Assembly: GCF_002910905.1 (NCBI RefSeq)
Contig: NZ_NEUE01000169.1
Coordinates: 1-39,795 of the forward strand
DNA length: 39,795 bases
Source of the DNA: Streptomyces sp. SM11
GTDB taxonomy: Bacteria > Actinomycetota > Actinomycetes > Streptomycetales > Streptomycetaceae
Direction of reading: 5' to 3'
Shown here: piece after piece, positions 1 through 8,741 of the stretch
Position numbering within the stretch: position 1 is the stretch's first letter
Layout: each line of letters begins with the position of its first letter
Notes under the pieces: generated by a model
Seen by the model: only the letters and a program-made list of their open reading frames with translations
What the model was told of the DNA's origin: nothing
The model's database searches: none
Translations under genes and position numbers: made by a program

Positions 1-1612
1 AGCTTGCCGTAAAACCTGGGGTGGTCAGCGGGGTCCTTGTTCGGTTGCTCGCTTGTCTGTCTGATCTGCTGTGCCGAGCAGGGCGTTTCCGACCTCGTAG
101 GTTGGCGCCTTCCGTGTGTTGCGTCGGCCGGGCGGACGGCCGGGGCCGGGACGGGAGGGTTTCGGCGCGTTCGTGAGGACGGGCAGTGATCTGCGAACTT
201 GACGAAACCCCCGGCGGACGCGGCCGGGTGTGAGCTGGTGGGCGGCCAGGGGTTTCTCCCAGGGGCGCTTGAGGTCGGCGGTCAGGGGCCGGGCCAGGCG
301 TAGCTGGGTGTAGACGGCCAGGACGAGAGCGGTCCAGCGATCGGCGGCGGCAGGAGAGCGCAGGCAGATGCTCGTCCAGCCCAGGTGTTGCTTCCAATAG
401 CGGAAGGTGTGCTCAAGATCAAATCTGCGCAGGAAGCACGACCATGTGCTGTCGGCGAGGTCGGCGTCCGCGCCGGTGCGTGACCACCACAGCCACAGGG
501 GCTTCGGGCTGCCGCCGGAGGGCAGGCGGTCGACGTCCAGGCGGATCACCGTGCCCGGGAGGATGGGTAGTTCGGGTTCGGGGTGGTGCTGCCAGATCGT
601 CTGCCGGTTGAGCTTGGGGTGCAGGCGCTCGAAGCAGCGCACACGGACGTTCCCGTACTTGTCGAGGTTGCGGACGGTGTCGTGGGCGGGTGGTTGCCAG
701 GTGTCGGGGTTGTGGAACTCGAAGCGCTCGCCGTGGCGCCGGGGCCGGCCGCCCTTCGCGCCGACGCCTCCGCCTGGGGGCGCGTCTTGATAGAGGACGC
801 GGTCGCCGCGCAGGCGTACGCAGACCTCGACGGGCAGGTCGGCGAGCTGGTGGGCGAGGTAGGGGCCGTCGTAGCCGCAGTCGGTCACGATCCGGATCGG
901 CGGGTCGCCCGCGGTCCAGCGTCCGAGGGCGACGATCCGGCTCACGACACCGCGCAGCTGGTGGGCGGTGATCTCTTGGAGGTGTTCGCCCGGGCATAGG
1001 CGGCGGGCATCCAGGGGTGCGGTCCAGGAGGTGGGGCCGCTGGTCAGGGCGGCGACAACGGAGTAGCACCAGCCGGGGATCATCTCGTGGGCGCCCTCGG
1101 CGCGGCCGTAGGTATGACAGAAAGTGCGCTGGTCACTGGTGCCGGCGTCCGGGCGTAGCCAGGGCGTGGTGTCCACGGCGAGCACGATGCCGCCGCCGGG
1201 GCCGCGCGGCAGGTCGTGCAGGGCGAAGGACCAGTTCAAGCGCTCGAAGTCGACACGGCCGTTGTTCATGGCGCGCTGGACGGAGCCGTGGGAGCGGGCG
1301 TGTTCGGGCACGAGGCTGAGTTCGGCCAGGTTGCGTACCGGGCCTTCGCTGCACAGCACCGCGTCGGTGATCTCGAAGAGCGCATCACCCCAACGCGTGA
1401 GGCAGGAGCGGACATCGACGCGGAACTCCTTGAGTTCACGCAAGGCCGCGTTGCGGGCACTGGGATCGGGCACACTGACAGCGGCGGTCGCGCCGGTTTT
1501 CGTTGGTCTCACAACCCGAGGATCACGGCGCGGCCGTCGCCGTGTCCGGCGTTTCCCCATGTGGGGGACTCGAACACCTACCGCCGCGCGACCTGAGGTT
1601 TTATCTCAAGCT
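1..1612 (-). mobile_element. Insertion sequence with terminal inverted repeats
   Basis: Bases 1-22 and the reverse complement of 1591-1612 match at 17 of 22 positions (both begin AGCTTG and share TAAAACCT at positions 10-17). They flank a single transposase gene on the minus strand. The window starts at or within a base or two of the left end, so the outermost base and any target duplication on that side cannot be seen. The element is about 1.6 kb and looks intact. The ends are read directly from the sequence; the family assignment comes from the transposase. Confidence 0.8.
25..1560 (-). CDS. DDE transposase, NF041680-type family
   Basis: 511-residue cut-and-paste transposase that would act on the inverted repeats at 1-22 and 1591-1612. 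A likely catalytic triad is visible: D130 in LAVDTTPW, D227 in IVTDCGYD, and E383 in RRFDLEHTFR. The last motif and the following tryptophan-rich stretch are typical of the large actinobacterial family that NCBI calls NF041680 putative transposases. The C-terminus is basic and proline-rich. The ATG at 1558-1560 sits about 30 bases inside the right terminal repeat. No frameshift or stop interrupts the frame, so the element may still be active. Both N- and C-termini are arginine-rich, as expected for DNA binding. Confidence 0.85.
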   Translation of the reverse strand: MGKRRTRRRPRRDPRVVRPTKTGATAAVSVPDPSARNAALRELKEFRVDVRSCLTRWGDALFEITDAVLCSEGPVRNLAELSLVPEHARSHGSVQRAMNNGRVDFERLNWSFALHDLPRGPGGGIVLAVDTTPWLRPDAGTSDQRTFCHTYGRAEGAHEMIPGWCYSVVAALTSGPTSWTAPLDARRLCPGEHLQEITAHQLRGVVSRIVALGRWTAGDPPIRIVTDCGYDGPYLAHQLADLPVEVCVRLRGDRVLYQDAPPGGGVGAKGGRPRRHGERFEFHNPDTWQPPAHDTVRNLDKYGNVRVRCFERLHPKLNRQTIWQHHPEPELPILPGTVIRLDVDRLPSGGSPKPLWLWWSRTGADADLADSTWSCFLRRFDLEHTFRYWKQHLGWTSICLRSPAAADRWTALVLAVYTQLRLARPLTADLKRPWEKPLAAHQLTPGRVRRGFRQVRRSLPVLTNAPKPSRPGPGRPPGRRNTRKAPTYEVGNALLGTADQTDKRATEQGPR

Positions 1613-1658
1613 GAGTGCGTTGTGGTAAACCGGATCTCGTTCGAAGCCCGCGGGGCGG

Positions 1659-2552
1659 GTGACCATTCGGACAGAGATGCCGATGCGGTCGTGGGCACAG
1701 AGAAACGGGCCCCCTGGTAGCGACGTGGTTGTTGAGGCCGGTCACGAGCAAGGAGACCCGTTGTCGGACGAGTTGACCACTTCTGCTGTGCCTGCGTCCG
1801 CCGCGGTCACCCTTGGGTGTGACTGCTACGTGCACAGGTTCGGTTCGATCGCTGCGGGGCGGCGGGCAGGCTGCTGTCCGAGTGACATGACGGATGCGGA
1901 GCGGGCCGAGGTCCGCTCCGTGATGCCGGTGCCGGCCTGGCTCCTGAAGCGTGGCGGACGCCCGGAGGCGTTCTGCCATCGCGAGATGCTCGACGCGGTG
2001 CGCTACGTCGTCGACAACGGTGTGAAGTGGACGGCCCTGCCTGTCGACTTCCCGTACTGGCGGGCGGTCTACGACTTCTTCCGCCGCTGGCGGGCCTGCG
2101 ATTACGCGCGTGAACTCTACGAACGCCTGCGCCGCACGACGCGGGAACGCTCAGGGCGCAACGCCGAGCCCAGTGGGGGAATCATCGACAGCCAGTCGGT
2201 GGACGCCTCCGAAACCGTAGGTGAGGACAGTCGCGGATACGACGGCGGCAAGTCACGCGACGGCCGCAGACGTCACATCCTGACCGATACCGAGGGCCTG
2301 CTCCTGGAGGTGACCGTGACCACGGCCGATGTGCACGACTCCAAGGCCGCCCCGGCGCTGCTGGAGGCATTCATGGAACAGCCGGGCCGGCTGCTGAAAC
2401 TGGTGTGGGCCGACAGCGCCTACCAGGGTCCGACGCTGTCGAAGGCGTCCGCCCGACACGGTGTCCGCATCGAGGTCGTGCGGCGCTGTGACGGGCAACG
2501 CGGATTCGTCGTACTGGCCCGCAGAAGGACTCCCTTTGCCACAACGCACTGA
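1659..2552 (+). pseudogene. IS5-family transposase, truncated at the C-terminus
   Basis: The frame contains a typical actinobacterial IS5 transposase. Recognisable blocks are the DUF4096-like N-terminus (from the internal ATG at 1887, MTDAERAEVRS), the GGIIDSQSVDAS block with the first catalytic Asp, SRGYDGGK, GRRRHILTDTEGLLL, and VWADSAYQG with the second Asp. The homology stops at QRGFVVLARR. The block that should follow in this family (WVVERT..., carrying the catalytic Glu) is absent and the frame ends after a few unrelated residues. The protein therefore lacks part of the DDE triad and should be inactive. The true start is uncertain: 1659 is the furthest upstream start, 1887 the start of family similarity. 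The next element begins within 50 bases of the end of the first IS, so this is a nest of insertion sequences. Confidence 0.75.
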
Positions 2553-2696
2553 AAGGTTCCCCGTGAAGCCGGGGAACTCGCCCGCTGGCTCCAGACCCGC
2601 TGGCGAGCCATCGACGACTGGATCCTGCTGGCCCGTTCCGAGACCGACGAAAGAGGCACCGAACCACAACCGCTCCGTCGCTTCGACCCTCTCTGA
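2553..2696 (+). pseudogene. Short coding remnant after the broken transposase, unrecognised
   Basis: Directly after the stop that ends the IS5 remnant, the same frame continues for about 47 codons with good GC-rich codon use, ending at a TGA at 2694-2696. The peptide includes LARWLQTRWRAIDDWILLAR and then an acidic/basic tail. It has no start of its own and does not match the end of an IS5 transposase. It looks like the 3' end of a different gene joined to the IS5 fragment by a deletion or insertion. I do not recognise the family. Confidence 0.3.
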
Positions 2697-2763
2697 CGAC
2701 GCCGCGTGAGGGCGCTGTCACGTTGAACCTTCTATAGATCGTCAAGCTAGAGGGGCCTCCCGG

Positions 2764-3087
2764 TCAGCGGTTGCGCGGGGTGACCTCCGCCATCCGGGAC
2801 CAGCCGGTGCCCTCCATCTCGACGTTGATGATCTCGGGGACCTCGGCCACCAGCTCCGACATCGTCGCGATCGCCGCCTTGAAGTGGTCGGAGTTCACGT
2901 GCGCCTCGCCCGCCGCCGCGTCGGCGAAGGCCTCCAGCAGGACGAACTGGTTGGGGTTCTCCACACTGCGGGACCAGTCGAAGAAGAGGTTGCCGGGCTC
3001 TCCGCGGGTGGCGACGGTGAAGTCGTCCAACCGGGTGAGCCACTCCTCGGGGTCGAGGGCGGTGAACTTGACGGCGATGAAGATCAT
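2764..3087 (-). CDS. ABM-fold (antibiotic biosynthesis monooxygenase-like) protein
   Basis: 107-residue protein, the usual size of a single-domain ABM / putative quinol monooxygenase. The pattern fits the dimeric alpha/beta ferredoxin-like fold: an N-terminal beta strand MIFIAVKFTA, then the PGNLFFDWSRSVENPNQFVLLEAFADAAAGEAHVNSDHF-type core cut here into its key residues (N-x-F-V-L-L-E and the H of the SDHF motif), and a C-terminal strand. The ATG at 3085-3087 is chosen because a GGGAG sits just upstream and family similarity starts there; a frame extension to 3153 is not conserved-looking. It lies 163 bp downstream of alc on the same strand, but a role in purine breakdown is not evident. The exact substrate cannot be told from sequence. 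Confidence 0.7.
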   Translation of the reverse strand: MIFIAVKFTALDPEEWLTRLDDFTVATRGEPGNLFFDWSRSVENPNQFVLLEAFADAAAGEAHVNSDHFKAAIATMSELVAEVPEIINVEMEGTGWSRMAEVTPRNR

Positions 3088-3250
3088 GGGGGGCTCCCGG
3101 TCGAGAACGTCGGAAGGTACGGCTCGCTCAGCACCAGGGCCTGCTCGCCGCACCCCGACCAGGGTGACACAACCTCATGTAACGGTACCGACCGGGCACA
3201 CCGCGATCCCCCTGAGACCGCGGTGCGTCCGGCCCTGTCCGCCGACGGGA

Positions 3251-4372
3251 TCAGCCGCCGAGCTCCCGGTGACGGGCCGCCAGGGCGGCGGCGCCCTCGT
3301 CGGTGAGCGATCCGAACAGCCGGAGCCGTGAGATGCCGCCGTCCGGGAAGATGTCGATCCGTACGTGGGTGGCCCGGACGGTCCCGTCGAGGACGAAGCG
3401 GTGGTTGGTGTCGGGCTGGAGCCGGGTCCGGGGAAGGGCCTCCGCCCAGTCGCCGCCCTCGCCGTCCCGTACCGAAAGGCTCGCCCAGCCCGCGGAGTTG
3501 CCCTTGAGGTAGGCGGTGTCGATCTCGACGGCCCGGATCCCGGACCGCGCGGCGAGGCGGTAGCTGATCCAGTCGTTGCCCGTGTCGCGCCGGCGGCGGG
3601 TCTCCCAGCCGTCGTCCATCTTGCGCGAGCGGCCGGGCTGGATGGTGTTGGTGGCCGGGGAGTAGAAGCGGTCGGAGGCGTCCTCGACCTGGCCGCCGTT
3701 CTCCAGGGCCGCGAGGTCGAACGTACCGAGCGCGGCGAGCCAGGCGGGGTCCGGGGCGACCTCGCCGTACACGCGCAGCCGGGCGATCCCGCCGTCCGGG
3801 TGCTGGTTGACCCGCAGATGGGTGAAGCGCTGCTCGGCGTCGACGGCGAAGCCGTTGGCCGCGTGGCCGCCGACCGCCGTACAGGGGACGAGCGTCGTCC
3901 ACTTCACGTCGGGTGCGAGGAGGTCCTCGGGGGACGGGGAGCCGGGCAGGGACACCGCCTCGACGGAGACCGCCTGCGGGTAGTTGCCGCGGAAGTGGGC
4001 GGTGTCCAGGACGATGCCCCGGATGACGCCGGGCGCGCCGAGGCGGACGAGGGCCCAGTCGTGGTCGTCGGCGGTGGGGTGGGGTTCGGCGGCGCTGACA
4101 CCGCGTCGGCGGCGGGTCTCCCAGCCGTCCATGATCTTGCCCTTGTGCCCGAAGTGCTCCGGGTCGAAGACGGCGGGCCCGGTCTTCAGCAGGTTCTCAC
4201 GCTCGGCGAAGAACTCGTCGTTGGCGGCGATGACCCCCGCCCCGAGGCGGCGGTCGGCCAGGTCGACGAGGCGGGTGAAGGGGAAGTCGGCGGTGCGGTG
4301 GTCGGCGTACGGGTCACCGCCCGCGTAGGGGCTTGCGTCTCCGGTGAAGCGCGGTATCGCGGCGTCCGTCAT
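3251..4372 (-). CDS. alc: Allantoicase
   Basis: 373-residue allantoicase, which hydrolyses allantoate to ureidoglycolate and urea in the cytoplasm. The two tandem allantoicase repeats (DUF/galactose-binding-like beta sandwiches) are clear. Repeat one has GKIMDGWETRRRRG and the RVNQHPDGGIARLRVYGE segment; repeat two has RKMDDGWETRRRRDTGNDW and RIDIFPDGGISRLRLFG. The paired DGWETRRRR motifs are diagnostic. The ATG at 4370-4372 has AAGGA 9 bases upstream. It starts 25 bp after the allB stop, so alc is the second gene of an allB-alc operon expected to be driven by the promoter at 5791-5819. Length is normal for the family. Confidence 0.95.
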   Translation of the reverse strand: MTDAAIPRFTGDASPYAGGDPYADHRTADFPFTRLVDLADRRLGAGVIAANDEFFAERENLLKTGPAVFDPEHFGHKGKIMDGWETRRRRGVSAAEPHPTADDHDWALVRLGAPGVIRGIVLDTAHFRGNYPQAVSVEAVSLPGSPSPEDLLAPDVKWTTLVPCTAVGGHAANGFAVDAEQRFTHLRVNQHPDGGIARLRVYGEVAPDPAWLAALGTFDLAALENGGQVEDASDRFYSPATNTIQPGRSRKMDDGWETRRRRDTGNDWISYRLAARSGIRAVEIDTAYLKGNSAGWASLSVRDGEGGDWAEALPRTRLQPDTNHRFVLDGTVRATHVRIDIFPDGGISRLRLFGSLTDEGAAALAARHRELGG

Positions 4373-4397
4373 GGTCAGCAGTTCCTTTCGGGCACGG

Positions 4398-5741
4398 TCA
4401 GTGGTCGCGTTCGAGGAGGCGGCCGGCGGGCTCGGCGAGGACGCCGTCGGAGGCGATGCGGACACCGCGCAGCCAGCTGGAACGGACCACGCCGTGCAGG
4501 GTCTTCCCGGCGTAGGCGGTGACCTGGTTGCGGTGGAAGAGCTCGGCAGGGTCGACGGTGAAGGTCGCCTCGGGGGCGAGCACCGCGAAGTCGGCGTCGC
4601 GTCCGGCCTCGATGGCGCCCTTGCGGGTCAGCCTGGCGAGTTCGGCGGGGGCGGCGGACATCCAGCGGGCGACGTCGTCGAGGGAGTGGCCGCGCTTGCG
4701 GGCCTCGGTCCAGATGGCGGGCAGGCCGAGCTGGAGGGAGGAGATGCCGCCCCAGGCGGAGGCGAAGTCCGGGGTCTTGAGGTCCGTGGTGCACGGGGAG
4801 TGGTCGCTGACGACGCAGTCGATGGTGCCGTCGGCGAGTCCGGCCCACAACGCGTCCTGGTTGGCGGCCTCGCGGATCGGCGGGCAGCACTTGAACTCGG
4901 TGGCCCCGTCCGGGACTTCCTCGGCGGTGAGGGTGAGGAAGTGCGGGCAGGACTCGACGGTGACGCTGACGCCCTCGCGCTTGGCGGCGGCGATCAGCGG
5001 CAGGGCGTCGCTGGAGGACAGGTGCAGGACGTGGACGCGGGCGTTCAGCCGCTTGGCGTGGGCGATGAGCCCTTCGATCGCGGTGTTCTCGGCGTCGCGC
5101 GGGCGGGAGGCGAGGAAGTCCGCGTAGGCGGGCCCGGGGCGCTGCGGGGCCTCGGCCAGATGGTGCGGGTCCTCGGCGTGCACGATGAGCAGGCCGCCGA
5201 AGCCGGCGATCTCCGCCATGGAACGGGCCAGTTGCTCCTGGTCGAGCTCCGGGAACTCCTCGACGCCGGAGGGCGACAGGAAGCACTTGAAGCCGAAGAC
5301 CCCGGCCTCGTGCAGCGGGCGCAGGTCCTTGACGTTGGACGGGATCGCACCGCCCCAGAAGCCGGTATCGACGTGCGCCTTGGGGGCCGCGACCTGCTGC
5401 TTGGTCCGCAGGTGCTCGACGGTGGTGGTCGGCGGGAGGGAGTTGAGCGGCATGTCCAGGAGCGTGGTGATGCCGCCGGCGGCGGCCGCGCGGGTGGCGG
5501 TCCAGAAGCCCTCCCACTCGGTGCGGCCGGGGTCGTTCACGTGGACGTGGGTGTCGACCAGGCCGGGCAGCAGGACGTCGTCGCCGAAGTCCTCCAGGCG
5601 AAGGCCCGCAGGCGCCTCGGTGTCGTACGGCAGGACCGCGTCGATCGTGCCGCCCGCGACGGCGACCGCCGCCGGGCGGGTCCCCTCGGGGGTGACGACG
5701 CGCGTCGAGCGCAGTATCAGGTTCACGTCCGGACCGGACAC
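4398..5741 (-). CDS. allB: Allantoinase
   Basis: 447-residue allantoinase of the amidohydrolase (dihydroorotase-like) superfamily, opening the hydantoin ring of allantoin to give allantoate. The binuclear metal ligands are in place: H65 and H67 in DTHVHVND, the carbamylated lysine K152 in [11 protein letters not shown]188 in LIVHAEDP, H240 in HVLHLSSSD and D313 in VVSDHSPC. The start is a GTG at 5739-5741 with GAAGGAG 5 bases upstream; a frame extension of nine codons would run through that ribosome binding site. It is the first gene of the allB-alc operon and is divergent from allR. A motif A palindrome lies 22 bp upstream of the start codon. Confidence 0.95.
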   Translation of the reverse strand: MSGPDVNLILRSTRVVTPEGTRPAAVAVAGGTIDAVLPYDTEAPAGLRLEDFGDDVLLPGLVDTHVHVNDPGRTEWEGFWTATRAAAAGGITTLLDMPLNSLPPTTTVEHLRTKQQVAAPKAHVDTGFWGGAIPSNVKDLRPLHEAGVFGFKCFLSPSGVEEFPELDQEQLARSMAEIAGFGGLLIVHAEDPHHLAEAPQRPGPAYADFLASRPRDAENTAIEGLIAHAKRLNARVHVLHLSSSDALPLIAAAKREGVSVTVESCPHFLTLTAEEVPDGATEFKCCPPIREAANQDALWAGLADGTIDCVVSDHSPCTTDLKTPDFASAWGGISSLQLGLPAIWTEARKRGHSLDDVARWMSAAPAELARLTRKGAIEAGRDADFAVLAPEATFTVDPAELFHRNQVTAYAGKTLHGVVRSSWLRGVRIASDGVLAEPAGRLLERDH

Positions 5742-5763
5742 CTGTGCTCCTTCACTCCAGGAA

Positions 5764-5780
5764 TTCAACGAACTGTTGAA
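5764..5780. promoter_or_regulatory. Motif A operator at allB
   Basis: TTCAAC-GAACT-GTTGAA, a perfect 6+6 inverted repeat with a 5-bp spacer. The same arrangement recurs at 11900 (aceB), 24163 (uraD) and 27475 (catalase). Here it lies between the proposed -10 (5791-5796) and the allB ribosome binding site, in position to block transcription. The protein that binds it is not known from the sequence. Confidence 0.7.
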
Positions 5781-5790
5781 GCTTCGATGG

Positions 5791-5819
5791 AGTCTTCACT
5801 CGGGAATCGCCCTCGTCAA
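5791..5819 (-). promoter_or_regulatory. Predicted allB-alc promoter
   Basis: On the minus strand TTGACG (5814-5819), a 17-bp spacer and AAGACT (5791-5796). The -35 is good, the -10 weak. The motif A palindrome follows 10 bp downstream of the -10. Confidence 0.45.
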
Positions 5820-5876
5820 GACCCCACTCTCCGCCACGGGGGCCCGCCGGGCCACTCCGACCACCCGACTAGAGGT

Positions 5877-5912
5877 TTCCACAAAGTAGAAGTCACATTT
5901 CGAACTGCGGAA
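5877..5912. promoter_or_regulatory. Tandem motif B operator between allB and allR (degenerate)
   Basis: Two 15-bp boxes, TTCCACAAAGTAGAA (5877-5891) and TTTCGAACTGCGGAA (5898-5912), with a 6-bp spacer. They match the corresponding hyi and gcl boxes at about 11 of 15 positions each, in the same order and spacing. The 336-bp allB-allR gap thus carries both motif families. By location this would be the site for AllR autoregulation and/or allB control; that is inference. Confidence 0.55.
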
Positions 5913-6077
5913 CGTAGCATGGGCCAGGAGAGGCGGCGCCGAGCCGTCCGCACCGACCGGCGGCACCCGGACAAAACAGGCCCTGACCGGCACGGACACC
6001 GACCGGGCAGCTGTGGGCCGTCCGGGAACCGCCCGGTAGGCTGCTGCCTTGCCTTCCGCTTCGAAAGGACCGTTGAC

Positions 6078-6881
6078 GTGCCGCCGTCCCACGCCAGCAC
6101 AGCCGACTCCAAGCCCTCCGGTTCCAGCGGTGGGGTGCAGTCCCTTGAGCGCGCCTTCGATCTGCTGGAGCGGATGGCCGACGCCGGGGGCGAGGTCGGG
6201 CTGAGCGAGCTGTCCGCGAGCAGCGGTCTGCCCCTGCCGACCATCCACCGGCTGATGCGCACCCTGGTCGTCTGCGGGTACGTACGCCAGCAGCCCAACC
6301 GCCGCTACGCACTCGGCCCCCGCCTGATCCGGCTCGGCGAGTCCGCCTCCCGACTGCTCGGCACCTGGGCCCGCCCCTACCTAAGCCGACTGGTGGAGGA
6401 GACCGGCGAGACGGCCAACATGGCGCTGCTGGACGGGGACGAGATCGTGTACGTCGCCCAGGTGCCGTCCAAGCACTCCATGCGGATGTTCACCGAGGTC
6501 GGCCGCCGGGTCCTGCCCCACTCCACCGGCGTCGGCAAGGCGCTCCTCGCGCACACCCCCGCCGACGAGGTCCGCGCGCTCCTGGCCCGTACCGGCATGC
6601 CGGCCGCCACGGAGAAGACGATCACCACCCCGGAGGGCTTCCTCGACGCCCTGGAGCTGGTGCGCCGCGCCGGGTACGCGGTGGACGACAACGAGCAGGA
6701 GATCGGGGTGCGGTGCCTCGCGGTCTCCGTGCCGAACTCCCCCACCTCGGCCGCGATCTCCATCTCGGGCCCGGCGGGACGCGTGACGGAGACGGCCACT
6801 GAACGGATCGTGCCGATTCTCCAGCAGGTCGCGGGCGAGCTGTCCGAAGCCCTGGCGAGCAGTGGCACCAACGGCGGCTGA
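6078..6881 (+). CDS. allR: IclR-family regulator of allantoin/glyoxylate genes
   Basis: 267-residue IclR-family transcription factor. Residues about 20-80 are the winged helix-turn-helix (SLERAFDLLERM...GLSELSASSGLPLPTIHRLMRTL), and about 85-260 the IclR effector-binding domain, with the conserved HSTGVGKALLA block and the C-terminal CLAVSVPN...ISISGPAGRV segment. The start is taken at GTG 6078-6080, eight bases after AAAGGA, where similarity begins; the open frame upstream is antisense to allB and not used. It is divergent from allB-alc, the arrangement in which the S. coelicolor orthologue AllR has been reported to control allantoin pathway genes. Which of the two motifs in the gap it binds is not shown; motif B has the tandem IclR-like look. 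Confidence 0.9.
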   Translation: MPPSHASTADSKPSGSSGGVQSLERAFDLLERMADAGGEVGLSELSASSGLPLPTIHRLMRTLVVCGYVRQQPNRRYALGPRLIRLGESASRLLGTWARPYLSRLVEETGETANMALLDGDEIVYVAQVPSKHSMRMFTEVGRRVLPHSTGVGKALLAHTPADEVRALLARTGMPAATEKTITTPEGFLDALELVRRAGYAVDDNEQEIGVRCLAVSVPNSPTSAAISISGPAGRVTETATERIVPILQQVAGELSEALASSGTNGG

Positions 6882-6890
6882 GCCCCCAAG

Positions 6891-6920
6891 GCGGCGGGCC
6901 CGGGATTCCGGGCCCGCCGC
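6891..6920. terminator. Bidirectional terminator between allR and the ABC ATPase
   Basis: A perfect 13-bp G+C stem (6891-6903 with 6908-6920) and GATT loop, ten bases after the allR stop and eight before the convergent ABC gene ends. A short TCCCGTTT tract follows on the plus strand. Confidence 0.75.
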
Positions 6921-6927
6921 TCCCGTT

Positions 6928-7608
6928 TCAGGCCCGGGCCGGGACCGTGAGCCGCCCGTCGTCCATCGTCACCGTGCGGTCCATCCGGTCCAGATGGGCC
7001 AGGTCGTGCGTGACCAGCACCGTGGCGGTGGCGCGCTCCCGGGTCAGGGTGACCAGCAGGTCGAGCACGGCCGCGCCGCGCTCGTGGTCGAGCGCGCTGG
7101 TCGGCTCGTCGACGAGCAGGACCGCCGGCTCGTTCATCAGGGCACGGGCGATGTTGATCCGCTGGCGCTGACCGCCCGAGAGCTGGTGCGGCCGCCGGTG
7201 CGCGCGGTCGGCGAGACCGACCGCGTCCAGCAGGTCCAGGGCCCGGTGACGGGCGGCGCGGGCGGACCCGCCGGACAGATGGCGCATCACCTGGAGCTGT
7301 TCGGCGGCGGTCAGCGAGGGCAGCAGGTTGGGCTGCTGGAAGACGGTGCCGATGTGGTCCCGGCGCAGGGCCGCCCGCCCGGACCGGCCGAGACCGGCGG
7401 TCGGCGTCCCCGCCACGACGACCTCGCCGGAGTCCGGGGTGACCAGGGTGGCGGCGGCCGCGAGCAGGCTGGACTTGCCCGAGCCGGACGGCCCGACGAC
7501 GGCGGTGAGCGTGCCCGGGAGCACGTCCAGGGAGACCCGGTCCAGGGCGGTGAGCCGGCCCTCGCCGTCCGGGTAGGTGAGGGTGACGTCGGTCAGGGTG
7601 AGCGTCAT
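6928..7608 (-). CDS. ABC transporter ATP-binding protein (LolD/MacB type)
   Basis: 226-residue ABC ATPase. Walker A is GPSGSGKS at 39-46, the Q-loop is QQPNLLPSL near 91, the signature LSGGQRQR at 143-150, and Walker B AVLLVDEPTS with D167 and E168, followed by the H-loop VTHDLAH. Its length and sequence fit the subfamily that powers FtsX-type permeases (MacB/LolCDE-like), which move lipids, peptides or antimicrobials from the membrane. The ATG overlaps the stop of the permease gene by 4 bp (ATGA), so both subunits are translationally coupled. The operon is divergent from a two-component system at 8798, a common pairing for self-regulated envelope-stress or antimicrobial-resistance exporters. 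Confidence 0.9.
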   Translation of the reverse strand: MTLTLTDVTLTYPDGEGRLTALDRVSLDVLPGTLTAVVGPSGSGKSSLLAAAATLVTPDSGEVVVAGTPTAGLGRSGRAALRRDHIGTVFQQPNLLPSLTAAEQLQVMRHLSGGSARAARHRALDLLDAVGLADRAHRRPHQLSGGQRQRINIARALMNEPAVLLVDEPTSALDHERGAAVLDLLVTLTRERATATVLVTHDLAHLDRMDRTVTMDDGRLTVPARA

Positions 7609-8687
7609 CGGGCACTCCCGAGTGCGGTGAGCGGGTCGACGGCGGTGATCCGCCGGATGGACAGGGCGGCCCCGAGCGCACCGAGGACGACCATCACGGC
7701 GGCCGGGACGAGGACGGTCGCCGCGTCCAGGACGAACGGCACGGCTCCGCCACCGATCAGGGCTCCGGCCCCGGCGGCGAGCACGGTGCCCAGTCCCGTA
7801 CCGAGGGCGAGCATCACCACGGCCTGCCCCAGTGCGTCGCGCAGGAGGTACGGGGTCGACGCGCCGAGCGCCTTGAGTACGGCGACGTCGCCGCTGCGCT
7901 GGATCGTCCAGACGGTGAAGAACGCACCGATGACGAGGGCGGAGATGGCGAAGAGGAAGCCGCGCATCAATTGCAGCGAACCGTTCTCCGCCTGGTAGGA
8001 GCCGATGGCGGTGAGGGAGTCGTCGAGGGCGAGCGTGCTGGTGCCCGCCGCCTCGTCCCCCGCTTCCAGGTCGACGCCGTCCGTGGTGGTCAGGGCGATC
8101 ACGGTCGCCTGTTCGGCGGGCCCGGCACCGTCGTGGCCGATCTGCTGCCAGTCGTCGAGGGTGGTCCAGACGACGGGGGTGTGGCTGTGGGCGGCCTCCG
8201 TGGCGACGGCGGCGACATCGCGCTCGGTCCGGCCGAGCGCGATCCGGTCACCGGCGGCCACGTCCAGCTCCTCGGCGGCCTTCACGGAGAGCACGACCCG
8301 CCCCGGGCCGATCCCTTCCGGCCCGAGGGTGCCGTCCGGTTCGACACCGAAGGCCGACACGGCGGCGGTCCGCTCACCGGCGGCGGTGGCGTTCAGGGTG
8401 CGGATGCCGACCGGCTGCGCGGCCCCGACCCCGGGCCAAGAGGCCCAGGCCCGCCAGGCGTCCTCGCGGACGGTCGAGGCGGTGAGCGACTCCGCCTGCC
8501 CGTCGGGTGGCGCGGCGAAGGCCAGGTGGTCGGCGTCGAGCCCGGTGACGGCCGAGGTGTTCTCCCGGGCCAGACCGGCGGTCAGGCCGGACAGCAGGCC
8601 CACGAGCAGCGTGATCAGCACCACGACCGAGCCCATGAGCGCGAACCGGCCCTTGGCGAAGCGGAGGTCTCTCCATGCGACGAACAT
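7605..8687 (-). CDS. FtsX-family ABC transporter permease
   Basis: 360-residue membrane protein with one N-terminal transmembrane helix (about residues 16-37, ALMGSVVVLITLLVGLLSGL), a roughly 200-residue extracytoplasmic domain, and three C-terminal helices (about 245-270, 290-320 and 328-350). That is the half-FtsX (DevC/MacB-like) topology. It partners with the ATPase at 6928-7608, whose start overlaps its stop. The C-terminal helices carry the FtsX-like IRRITAVDPLTALG ending. The substrate is not predictable. The start at 8685-8687 is the only good ATG before the first helix and leaves about 110 bp to the divergent kinase gene. Confidence 0.85.
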   Translation of the reverse strand: MFVAWRDLRFAKGRFALMGSVVVLITLLVGLLSGLTAGLARENTSAVTGLDADHLAFAAPPDGQAESLTASTVREDAWRAWASWPGVGAAQPVGIRTLNATAAGERTAAVSAFGVEPDGTLGPEGIGPGRVVLSVKAAEELDVAAGDRIALGRTERDVAAVATEAAHSHTPVVWTTLDDWQQIGHDGAGPAEQATVIALTTTDGVDLEAGDEAAGTSTLALDDSLTAIGSYQAENGSLQLMRGFLFAISALVIGAFFTVWTIQRSGDVAVLKALGASTPYLLRDALGQAVVMLALGTGLGTVLAAGAGALIGGGAVPFVLDAATVLVPAAVMVVLGALGAALSIRRITAVDPLTALGSAR

Positions 8688-8741
8688 GGCTCCAGCGTCG
8701 TTCGGCGCGAGCGGGAAAACATCGCGCGGCGGACGGGCCCG

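Noticed and set aside
1555..1590. tRNA-like T-arm text (GGGACTCGAAC) beside the transposase start
   Set aside because: Only a T-loop-like string; T-stem pairs fail at two of five positions and no acceptor, D or anticodon arms can be built around it.
4344..6077. Open frame leading into allR that would make an 845-residue fusion
   Set aside because: Everything before 6078 is antisense to allB or non-coding gap; IclR similarity and a ribosome binding site define the start at 6078.
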